A stretch of 6,084 nucleotides of DNA from Flavobacteriales bacterium (GCA_018695965.1 JABHQB010000019.1:1-6084); one strand, 5' to 3'. Shown: positions 1 through 6,084, numbered from the stretch's first letter. Numbers and translations are program-made. The notes: generated from the sequence alone by a model not told the origin.

Positions 1-1
1 T

Positions 2-496
2 CCTAATGTCTATCTAATAAAAACAGATGTAAATGGAATAGAACAATGGTATCAAACATTTGGAGGAACAGATGATGATTATGGTACGTCCGTTCAACAA
101 ACCACAGATGGAGGATATATTATCACGGGAGGTGCAGATAGTTATCCACCAGATATCTATCTTATAAAAACAGATGCAAATGGAATAGAACAATGGAATC
201 AAACATTTGGAGGGGTAAGTACTGATGTCGGCAGGTCCATTCAACAAACCACAGATGGAGGATATATAATTACAGGATATACATGGTCTTTTGGAAATGG
301 ATCGGCTGATATCTATCTTATAAAAACAGATGGAAATGGAAATGTAACTTCAGAGTTTACTATTCCAATTAATCCAAACAGAAAATTAGAAAAGGTAGTT
401 GATATATTAGGTAGAGATATAAATCCTGAAAAAAACAAACCTTTTATAGAAATCTACAATGATGGAACAGTAGAGAAGAAAATGATTATTGAATAA
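2..496 (+). CDS. Secreted repeat protein with T9SS sorting domain, 3' end (5' partial)
   Basis: An open frame enters from the left edge and runs 164 codons to TAA at 494-496, so the start and any signal peptide lie outside the window. The visible part holds two full repeats of 49 and 52 residues plus the start of a third. Each follows the pattern D-[IV]-YLIKTD-x-NG, then QTFGG, then QQTTDGGYIITG. Tandem repeats of this kind are common in secreted Bacteroidota proteins and may form a beta-propeller-like fold; that fold is inferred. The last ~41 residues form a short sorting domain with VVDILGRDINP and a terminal DGTVEKKMIIE. In this phylum such a domain directs export through the type IX secretion system to the cell surface or medium. 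Its substrate or ligand cannot be told from this part. Only 23 bp separate it from the next gene and no hairpin is evident, so read-through transcription is possible. Confidence 0.85.
   Translation, partial: PNVYLIKTDVNGIEQWYQTFGGTDDDYGTSVQQTTDGGYIITGGADSYPPDIYLIKTDANGIEQWNQTFGGVSTDVGRSIQQTTDGGYIITGYTWSFGNGSADIYLIKTDGNGNVTSEFTIPINPNRKLEKVVDILGRDINPEKNKPFIEIYNDGTVEKKMIIE
5..346 (+). repeat. Tandem coding repeats, 147- and 156-nt units
   Basis: Units begin at 5 (AAT GTC TAT), 152 (GAT ATC TAT) and 308 (GAT ATC TAT, partial). The first spacing is 147 nt and the second 156 nt, all in frame. Units one and two are almost identical in DNA as well as protein. Positions 93-120 equal 240-267 exactly (28 nt), and 17-66 matches 164-213 with two mismatches. 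The extra length of unit two lies in the variable stretch after GGYIITG, which suggests a surface loop between conserved strands. Identity at synonymous positions points to recent duplication or ongoing homogenisation. Confidence 0.85.
371..493 (+). other. Type IX secretion C-terminal sorting domain (coding segment)
   Basis: These codons give the last 41 residues of the first protein, beginning NPNRKLEKVVDILGRD and ending DGTVEKKMIIE. The V-V-D-x-L-G-R core followed by a final strand ending in K-K-x-I-I-E resembles the short type A-like T9SS signal that I recall as common in marine Flavobacteriales. It is shorter than the 70-90 residue domains of classical examples. In the family it is recognised by the outer-membrane translocon and usually removed after export. 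Confidence 0.75.
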
Positions 497-519
497 ATAT
501 CTTTTAAGAAGGAAACAAA

Positions 520-1236
520 ATGAGAAAAAAGATATGCTTATGGTCTTGTCCTAGAAATGTTTCTACTGCACTTATGTATTCCTTCAGAGAACGTCCTGAT
601 ACTTTAGTTTTTGATGAACCTTTATATGCACATTATTTACAAGTTTCTGGAGCGAAACATCCAGGAAGAGAAGATACATTAGTTTCTCAGGAAAATGATG
701 GAGAGAAAGTGGTACAAGATATCATATTAGGAGATTATCAAAAACATTGTTTTTTTAAGTTGATGACTCATTTCCTAATTAACATTGATAAAGAATTTTT
801 AAAAAAGGTAACAAATATTATATTTATTAGAGACCCTAAAGAGATTATCCTTTCTTATTCTAAAGTCATTAAATCACCTAAAATGTCAGATATAGGAGTT
901 AAAATGCAATTTGATTTATTTAATTATTTAGAAAAGTCAAATTCCAAAGCTATTGTTTTGGATGCAAGACATCTTTTAGAGAATCCAGAAGAGATTTTAA
1001 AGAAATTATGTGATATGATTGATATTCCTTATTTTAAAGATATGTTAGAATGGGAGAGAGGTCCAAAAGAAGAGGATGGTGTTTGGGCAAAATATTGGTA
1101 TGATAATGTTCATGATTCTACATCATTTCTGCCATACAAAAAGAAGGATATTCAGCTTGCTAAAGATCTAGAATCTTTATATCAAGAATGTCTTCCTTAT
1201 TATAATTTTTTAACTGAAAAATCAATTAAAACATGA
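520..1236 (+). CDS. Sulfotransferase-like P-loop protein, partner of the downstream aminotransferase
   Basis: This gene encodes a 238-residue soluble protein with no signal peptide or membrane segment, probably cytoplasmic. Residues 7-18 (LWSCPRNVSTAL) fit the P-loop that binds the 5'-phosphosulfate of PAPS, with Arg12 where many sulfotransferases have Lys. Residues 102-112 (FIRDPKEIILS) fit the 3'-phosphate-binding motif, with Arg104 and Ser112 at the expected spacing. His84 in FFKLMTHFL is a candidate catalytic base. A block at 177-203, including EDGVWAKYWYDNVHDST, is not typical of sulfotransferases. It closely matches, from memory, the N-terminal half of plant BCAT-like fusion proteins. 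ATG 520 has an AAGGA-type ribosome site at 509-513, unusual here because the other genes lack one. The stop overlaps the next start as ATGA, so coupled translation is likely. PAPS use and the acceptor are unproven; it could instead bind another nucleotide or phosphate donor. Confidence 0.8.
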   Translation: MRKKICLWSCPRNVSTALMYSFRERPDTLVFDEPLYAHYLQVSGAKHPGREDTLVSQENDGEKVVQDIILGDYQKHCFFKLMTHFLINIDKEFLKKVTNIIFIRDPKEIILSYSKVIKSPKMSDIGVKMQFDLFNYLEKSNSKAIVLDARHLLENPEEILKKLCDMIDIPYFKDMLEWERGPKEEDGVWAKYWYDNVHDSTSFLPYKKKDIQLAKDLESLYQECLPYYNFLTEKSIKT

Positions 1237-2129
1237 TACAACAATTTGACGATAGAAACAAGGATATAAAAGTTTGGATAAATGGGGATTTACTTAATAG
1301 AAATGAGGCTAAAATTTCTGTTTTTGATAGTGTAGTGCAAGGTGGAGACTCTGTTTGGGAAGGGATTAGAGTATATGATGGAAGAATATTTTGTTTAGAC
1401 AAGCATTTGAAAAGATTAATGGAATCTGCAAAAAGTATGGATTTTAAAGATATTCCATCCGTAGATGAAATTAAAAACGCTATTTTTTCTACATTAAAAG
1501 CAAATAACATGATAGATGAAACTCATATCAGATTAACTCTAACAAGAGGAGAGAAGATAACATCTGGAATGAACCCTCAATTGAATCAGTTTGGATGTAC
1601 TTTAATTGTTCTTGCAGAATGGAAATCATCTATTTATGATGGGAAAGATTTGAAATTAGTTACCTCTAATATCAGAAGAAATTCTCCTTTATGTTTGGAC
1701 TCTAAAATTCATCATAACAATCTAATAAATAATATTCTGGCAAAAATTGAAGCAAATCATGCTGGAGTAGATGATGCTTTAATGTTAGATATAGATGGAT
1801 TTGTTTCTGAAACAAACGCCACCAATATCTTTATGATTAAAGATGGAATAGTATATACTCCTTTTCCAAAGGCATGTTTGCCAGGTATCACTAGACAAAC
1901 AGTTATAGATATCTGTCAATCAAATAATATTCCAATAATTGAAAAAGATATATCTGTAACAGAAATGTATAATGCTGATGAAGTTTTTTCTACAGGAACT
2001 ATGGGAGAATTAGCAAGAGTAGAAGAAATTGACAAAAGAAAGATAGAGAATAAAGGAGATGTACTATCTAATCTACAGAATTTATTCAGAAAGTTAACAG
2101 AAAAAGATGGTGAAAAGATACCTTTCTAA
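1233..2129 (+). CDS. Class IV (BCAT/DAAT-like) PLP-dependent aminotransferase
   Basis: This gene encodes a complete 298-residue cytoplasmic fold-type IV aminotransferase of usual family length. Lys158 (in DSKIHHNNLINNILAK) is the expected Schiff-base lysine. Glu193 (VSETNATNIF) should contact the PLP pyridine nitrogen. Arg61 (HLKRLMESA), LPGITR at 216-221 and TGT at 254-256 fit the PLP phosphate cup. These positions nearly equal those I recall for E. coli IlvE (Arg59, Lys159, Glu193). The family swaps amino groups between an amino acid and a 2-oxo acid, but substrate and stereochemistry cannot be read here. SVFDSVVQGGDSVWEGIR at 29-46 and the ending near IPF follow the plant BCAT-like subfamily rather than ordinary IlvE, so ilvE is not assigned. 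The start overlaps the preceding stop (ATGA) and has no Shine-Dalgarno sequence, consistent with translational coupling. The 3' end overlaps clpC by 4 bp on the opposite strand. Confidence 0.88.
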   Translation: MIQQFDDRNKDIKVWINGDLLNRNEAKISVFDSVVQGGDSVWEGIRVYDGRIFCLDKHLKRLMESAKSMDFKDIPSVDEIKNAIFSTLKANNMIDETHIRLTLTRGEKITSGMNPQLNQFGCTLIVLAEWKSSIYDGKDLKLVTSNIRRNSPLCLDSKIHHNNLINNILAKIEANHAGVDDALMLDIDGFVSETNATNIFMIKDGIVYTPFPKACLPGITRQTVIDICQSNNIPIIEKDISVTEMYNADEVFSTGTMGELARVEEIDKRKIENKGDVLSNLQNLFRKLTEKDGEKIPF

Positions 2130-4669
2130 TCTGTTTTTTCTTTCTTTTTAGCAGAAGGCTTCTTCTTTTGTTTTACTAATTTCATAACTAGTTTGTCACC
2201 TTCTTTATTTAAATCTACTTTAATACTATCTCCCTCCGTAATATTGGAGTTGATTATTTCTTCCGCTAAAGGATCTTCAAAATATTTTTGAATAGCTCTT
2301 TTAAGTGGCCTTGCTCCAAAATGTTGGTCAAATCCCTTGTCTGCTATAAAATCTTTTGCTTTTCCTGATATTTTTACAGAATAACCAATCTCCATAATTC
2401 TTTTCAAAATATCTTCCATTTCGATATCAATAATTTTATTAATATGTTCTTTCTTAAGACTATTAAAAACAATAACATCATCTATTCTGTTCAAGAATTC
2501 TGGAGCAAAACTTTTTGCAAGAGCCTTCTTTATAACACTCTTTGAATGATCATCAGTATTGTCTTTTCTAGAAGAAGTATTAAAACCAACACCTTGTCCG
2601 AAATCTTTTAATTGTCTAGAACCAATATTAGAAGTCATAATTATTATGGTATTCTTAAAGCTGACTTTTCTACCCATGCTATCTGTAAGCTCTCCATCAT
2701 CTAAGGCTTGAAGTAAAATATTAAATACATCCGGATGAGCTTTCTCAATTTCATCTAACAATATAATAGAGTAGGGTTTTCTTCTTACTTTCTCAGTAAG
2801 TTGACCTCCTTCTTCGTATCCAACATAGCCTGGAGGAGCTCCAATCAAACGAGAAACAGCAAATTTCTCCATATACTCACACATATCTATTCTGATTAAT
2901 GATTCTGTAGAATCAAACATTTCTTCAGATAGAGATTTTGCAAGATGGGTTTTTCCAACTCCAGTAGGTCCTAAAAAAATAAAAGAACCAATTGGCTTGT
3001 TAGGATCCTTAAGTCCAACTCTGTTTCTTTTTATTGCTTTTACAATCATATTGATTGCATCATCCTGTCCAATAATCTTATTTTTTAGGTTTTCAGGCAT
3101 TTTTACAAGCTTTTTACTTTCTCTAGTTGAAACTCTCTGAACAGGGATACCTGTCATCATTGCAACAACATTTTCTACATTTTCTTCTGTAACTACCTCT
3201 TTTTTACTTTTCAGTTGTTTTTCCCACACATCTTTCGCATGAGAAAGTTTAGATTCAATAGATTTTTCCTTATCTCTGATTGTAGCAGCATCTTCAAACT
3301 TTTGTTTACTAATTGCTTCTTTCTTCTCTGATCTTATTTCGTCTAGATCTTTTTCCAAGTCCAAGATATTTTTTGGCACCTCAATATTTGTAATATGAAC
3401 TCTAGAACCAGATTCATCTAAAGCGTCTATTGCTTTGTCTGGTAAATATCTGTCATTCATGTATCTATTGGTTAGGTAAACGCAAGCTTCTATTGCCTCA
3501 TCAGTATATTGTACATTATGATGATCTTCATACCTATCTTTAATGTTCTGTAGTATTTCTAGTGTTTCCTGAGTGGAGGTAGGTTCTACTAGAATTTTCT
3601 GGAACCTTCTTTCAAGTGCTCCATCCTTTTCGATATTTTGTCTGTATTCATCTAAAGTTGTAGCACCAATACATTGTAATTCACCTCTAGCTAACGCTGG
3701 CTTAAACATGTTAGACGCATCTAAAGATCCTGAAGCTCCTCCAGCTCCAACTAAAGTGTGAATTTCGTCAATGAATAAAATAATATCAGGATTGTCATTT
3801 AATTCGCTAATAATGCCTTTCATTCGTTCTTCAAACTGACCTCTATATTTCGTTCCTGCTACCAAAGCCGCTAAATCAAGCATTATTATTCTTTTATTAA
3901 ATAATATTCTGGATACTTTCCTTTGAATAATTCTTAATGCTAAGCCTTCAGCAATTGCAGATTTACCAACTCCAGGTTCTCCAATCAAAATCGGGTTGTT
4001 CTTTTTTCGTCTACTTAGTATTTGAGAAACTCTCTCAATCTCTTTATGTCTACCTACAATAGGATCTAATTTGTTTTCCTCAGCTAATAAAGTTAAATCT
4101 CTTCCGAAATTATCCAAAGTAGGAGTTTTACTTCTTTTACTTGAATGACGAACCTTTTCTTTACTGATGTCTTCAAATAGATCATCATCATTTGTAGGGT
4201 CATTTCCTTCATCATTGTCATCATATTTATCATGAATACTAATATATGTTTCCAAAACATTATTATAATCAATCCTTAGTTTATCTAGAGTAGAATGCAC
4301 AATATTATTTTTATCTCTTAATATAGAAAGAAGTATATGTATTGTTTTTATTTCTTTCTCTTCAGTAGTTTGTAGTTCAATTAAGGATTTGTCTAAGATG
4401 TTTTTAGTTTGTTTAGTCAAACCTTTCTCTGTAGAGTGAAAGTCTAGAGTTTTGTTTTCTTTTACCGAAATAACTTCTTCAATAATTTTTCTTAAGTCAC
4501 TCATTTCTAGTCCTAATGTATTAAGAGTTCTGACCGCAGTACCTTCTCCCTCTCTTATTATTCCTAATATTAAGTGTTCTACTCCAATTTTTTCATCTCC
4601 AAGTCGCAAAGCTTCTTCATTTACGTACTCCAAAACTACCTTCATTCTTTCTGAAAATTTTCCGTTCAT
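2126..4669 (-). CDS. clpC: ATP-dependent Clp protease ATP-binding subunit ClpC
   Basis: This gene encodes a complete 847-residue class I Clp/Hsp100 unfoldase, which unfolds proteins with ATP and feeds them to ClpP in the cytoplasm. In order it has a double Clp N domain (about 1-145), an Asp/Asn-rich linker (about 146-168), AAA+ domain 1, a UVR-type coiled middle segment (about 435-490), AAA+ domain 2 and a Lys-rich tail. Domain 1 has Walker A GEPGVGKS at 230-237, Walker B ILFIDE at 297-302, pore loop KYRGQ at 274-278 and Arg fingers 354-355. Domain 2 has Walker A GPTGVGKT at 567-574, Walker B IILLDE at 635-640, pore loop GYVGY at 614-618 and sensor-2 GARPLKR at 785-791. VGF at 694-696 is the likely ClpP-docking tripeptide. 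The UVR segment and VGF separate it from ClpA and ClpB. The ATG is preceded by an A/T-rich leader without Shine-Dalgarno; MNGKFSERMK fits the usual family start. No clpP is in the window. Confidence 0.97.
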   Translation of the reverse strand: MNGKFSERMKVVLEYVNEEALRLGDEKIGVEHLILGIIREGEGTAVRTLNTLGLEMSDLRKIIEEVISVKENKTLDFHSTEKGLTKQTKNILDKSLIELQTTEEKEIKTIHILLSILRDKNNIVHSTLDKLRIDYNNVLETYISIHDKYDDNDEGNDPTNDDDLFEDISKEKVRHSSKRSKTPTLDNFGRDLTLLAEENKLDPIVGRHKEIERVSQILSRRKKNNPILIGEPGVGKSAIAEGLALRIIQRKVSRILFNKRIIMLDLAALVAGTKYRGQFEERMKGIISELNDNPDIILFIDEIHTLVGAGGASGSLDASNMFKPALARGELQCIGATTLDEYRQNIEKDGALERRFQKILVEPTSTQETLEILQNIKDRYEDHHNVQYTDEAIEACVYLTNRYMNDRYLPDKAIDALDESGSRVHITNIEVPKNILDLEKDLDEIRSEKKEAISKQKFEDAATIRDKEKSIESKLSHAKDVWEKQLKSKKEVVTEENVENVVAMMTGIPVQRVSTRESKKLVKMPENLKNKIIGQDDAINMIVKAIKRNRVGLKDPNKPIGSFIFLGPTGVGKTHLAKSLSEEMFDSTESLIRIDMCEYMEKFAVSRLIGAPPGYVGYEEGGQLTEKVRRKPYSIILLDEIEKAHPDVFNILLQALDDGELTDSMGRKVSFKNTIIIMTSNIGSRQLKDFGQGVGFNTSSRKDNTDDHSKSVIKKALAKSFAPEFLNRIDDVIVFNSLKKEHINKIIDIEMEDILKRIMEIGYSVKISGKAKDFIADKGFDQHFGARPLKRAIQKYFEDPLAEEIINSNITEGDSIKVDLNKEGDKLVMKLVKQKKKPSAKKKEKTD

Positions 4670-4720
4670 AATTGTAATTTTTAATTGTTAATATTACACT
4701 GCAATAATTAGGTATTTTTT

Positions 4721-4786
4721 TATACATCTAATCAAGTATATACATTTATTTTTTCAACAAAAATTGTTCATAACTTAAATGTATAT
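4721..4786. repeat. AT-rich TATACATYTA repeats between clpC and gyrA
   Basis: TATACATCTA at 4721-4730 and TATACATTTA at 4739-4748 are direct copies 18 nt apart. A third copy lies inverted at 4776-4785 (TAAATGTATA). Copies two and three form a perfect 11-bp inverted repeat, 4738-4748 against 4776-4786, separated by 27 nt. The second copy touches the candidate clpC -7 element. They could be sites for a DNA-binding regulator of one or both divergent genes. In DNA this AT-rich, chance repetition is also possible. Confidence 0.4.
4733..4761 (-). promoter_or_regulatory. Candidate clpC promoter (Bacteroidota -33/-7 type)
   Basis: On the minus strand, TTTG (plus-strand CAAA at 4758-4761) matches the -33 element. 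After a 17-nt spacer, TATACTTG (plus-strand 4733-4740) matches TAnnTTTG at all fixed positions but one. Transcription would start near 4726, leaving a leader of roughly 57 nt before the clpC ATG. The consensus is known for the Bacteroidota primary sigma factor; its use here is inferred. No CtsR-type operator was recognised. Confidence 0.42.
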
Positions 4787-4799
4787 TATAAGAGCGTTT

Positions 4800-4832
4800 T
4801 CTGTAATAAAATACGGAATTTATGTAAATTTG
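4800..4832 (+). promoter_or_regulatory. Candidate gyrA promoter (TAAATTTG -7 element)
   Basis: TAAATTTG at 4825-4832 matches the Bacteroidota -7 consensus TAnnTTTG exactly. A weak -33 partner, TCTG at 4800-4803, lies 21 nt upstream of it. The element ends 23 nt before the gyrA ATG, so the leader would be short and A/T-rich with no Shine-Dalgarno sequence, as is common in this phylum. The -7 box forms half of an imperfect palindrome (AATTTA-TG-TAAATT, 4817-4830). Confidence 0.5.
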
Positions 4833-4855
4833 TTTCTTTAATAAAAATTAATAAA

Positions 4856-6084
4856 ATGCAAGAAGGAGAAAAGATTATTCCTATTAATATTGAGGAAGAA
4901 ATGAAGTCAAAGTACATTGATTATTCAATGTCTGTTATTGTTTCAAGAGCTTTACCAGATGTAAGAGATGGTTTAAAACCAGTTCATAGAAGAATTTTGT
5001 TTGGTATGCATGAGTTAGGTGTGAAATCTAGCTCATCTTATAAAAAATCTGCTAGAATTGTTGGGGAAGTTCTTGGTAAATTTCATCCTCATGGAGACAC
5101 CGCTGTATATGACGCTATGGTTCGTATGGCACAAGAATGGTCAATGAGATACCAATTAGTTGATGGACAGGGTAACTTTGGATCGATAGATGGAGATAAT
5201 CCTGCGGCTATGAGATATACTGAAGCTAGAATGAGAAAAACAGCTGAAGATTTACTTTTAGATATAGATAAAGACACTATAGATTGGCAAAATAATTTTG
5301 ATGACTCCTTAAAAGAGCCTACAGTGTTACCTTCTAGGTTACCTAATTTACTCCTAAATGGAGGTACGGGTATTGCAGTTGGAATGGCTACAAACATGCC
5401 TCCACATAATTTAACTGAAGTAGTTGAAGGGTGTATTGCTTATATTGAGAAAAGAGGTGATATTGAAATATCAGATTTGATGGAATATGTAAAAGCTCCA
5501 GATTTCCCAACTGGAGGCACAATTTACGGTTATGATGGAGTTCGTTCCGCTTTTGAAACCGGAAGAGGTAGAGTTGTAATGAGAGGTAAAATCAGGTTTG
5601 AAGAATCTGGATCTAGAGAAAGAATTATTGTAGAAGAAATTCCTTTTATGGTAAATAAATCAGACATGATTAAAAAAACAGCTGATTTGGTAAACAGTAA
5701 AAAAATTGAGGGAATATCTGATATTAGAGATGAATCAGATAGAACAGGAATGAGAATTGTTTATGAATTAAAAAGAGATTCAATTCCTAATATAGTTCTG
5801 AATAAATTATATAAATACACACAACTTCAATCAAGTTTTAGTGTAAACAATATCGCTCTTGTACAAGGAAGACCAAAATTATTAAATCTTAAAGAATTAA
5901 TACAATTATTTGTATCACACCGACATGAAGTTTTAATCCGTAAAACTAAATTTGAATTAACTCAAGCTGAGAAAAGAGCTCATATTCTAGAAGGGTTACT
6001 TATTGCATTAGATAATCTGGATGCTGTAATAAAATTAATTAGATCATCACAAACCCCTGAAGATGCAAAAAATGGTTTAATAGA
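4856..6084 (+). CDS. gyrA: DNA gyrase subunit A, N-terminal part (3' partial)
   Basis: The frame opens at ATG 4856 and runs off the right edge after 409 codons, about half of a usual GyrA. GyrA pairs with GyrB as an A2B2 type IIA topoisomerase that introduces negative supercoils using ATP. The N-terminus (MQEGEKIIPINIEEEMKSKY) leads into the winged-helix breakage-reunion domain. Tyr121 in AAMRYTEARM is the DNA-cleaving tyrosine (Tyr122 in E. coli). The quinolone region reads HPHGDTAVYDAMVRMAQ, with Thr82 and Asp86 at the places of E. coli Ser83 and Asp87. The tower domain follows and the visible part ends in the coiled-coil arm. The C-terminal DNA-wrapping domain, including its GyrA box, lies outside. 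GyrA is preferred over ParC because of the N-terminal wording and divergent clpC neighbour, an arrangement I recall from flavobacteria. No internal stop or frameshift was seen. Confidence 0.96.
   Translation, partial: MQEGEKIIPINIEEEMKSKYIDYSMSVIVSRALPDVRDGLKPVHRRILFGMHELGVKSSSSYKKSARIVGEVLGKFHPHGDTAVYDAMVRMAQEWSMRYQLVDGQGNFGSIDGDNPAAMRYTEARMRKTAEDLLLDIDKDTIDWQNNFDDSLKEPTVLPSRLPNLLLNGGTGIAVGMATNMPPHNLTEVVEGCIAYIEKRGDIEISDLMEYVKAPDFPTGGTIYGYDGVRSAFETGRGRVVMRGKIRFEESGSRERIIVEEIPFMVNKSDMIKKTADLVNSKKIEGISDIRDESDRTGMRIVYELKRDSIPNIVLNKLYKYTQLQSSFSVNNIALVQGRPKLLNLKELIQLFVSHRHEVLIRKTKFELTQAEKRAHILEGLLIALDNLDAVIKLIRSSQTPEDAKNGLI

Noticed and set aside
14..247. Minus-strand open frame of 77 codons
   Set aside because: It lies antisense to the repeat gene, its own protein repeats with the same period, and it resembles no known family.
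498..505. TATCTTTT as a -7 promoter element for the sulfotransferase-like gene
   Set aside because: It misses the final G and has no -33 partner at a suitable distance, so it was not called.
1226..1510. Minus-strand open frame of 94 codons
   Set aside because: It is the shadow of the aminotransferase gene, whose frame is clearly the real one by catalytic motifs.
3573..3761. Plus-strand open frame inside clpC
   Set aside because: It is antisense to conserved AAA+ domain 1 sequence and has no recognisable features.
4452..4691. Plus-strand open frame across the clpC start
   Set aside because: It is antisense to the conserved ClpC N domain and its low-complexity protein looks like a by-product of base composition.
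4670..4855. Small RNA or riboswitch between clpC and gyrA
   Set aside because: The only long inverted repeat is AT-rich with a 27-nt loop, and no known riboswitch motif was seen; promoters explain the region better.
5089..5397. Minus-strand open frame of 102 codons
   Set aside because: It is antisense to the GyrA active-site region, so conservation of gyrA explains the lack of stops.

Overview
The window looks like chromosomal DNA from a low-GC member of the Bacteroidota, most likely a marine Flavobacteriales-type organism. The support is a type IX secretion (T9SS) C-terminal sorting domain in the first gene, flavobacterial-style GyrA and ClpC proteins, AT-rich leaders mostly without Shine-Dalgarno sequences, and TAnnTTTG-like -7 promoter elements. 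No species can be named from the sequence alone.

Layout: (1) 2-496, + strand: the 3' end of a secreted repeat protein with near-identical ~50-residue repeats, ending in a short T9SS sorting domain. (2) 520-1236 and 1233-2129, + strand: a sulfotransferase-like P-loop protein overlapping by ATGA with a fold-type IV PLP aminotransferase. (3) 2126-4669, - strand: a complete clpC (AAA+ unfoldase), convergent with the aminotransferase gene and overlapping it by 4 bp. (4) 4670-4855: a divergent intergenic region with candidate promoters for both flanking genes and a small family of AT-rich repeats. (5) 4856 to the window end, + strand: the N-terminal 409 residues of DNA gyrase subunit A, cut by the window edge.

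The housekeeping half (clpC, gyrA) is ordinary. The most interesting part is the 520-2129 gene pair. From memory, the two proteins match, in the same order, the N-terminal and C-terminal halves of the plant 'branched-chain-amino-acid aminotransferase-like' fusion proteins. This suggests a two-component enzyme system joined into one polypeptide in another lineage. I know of no established biochemical function for it. No RNA genes, CRISPR arrays, insertion sequences or attachment sites were seen.
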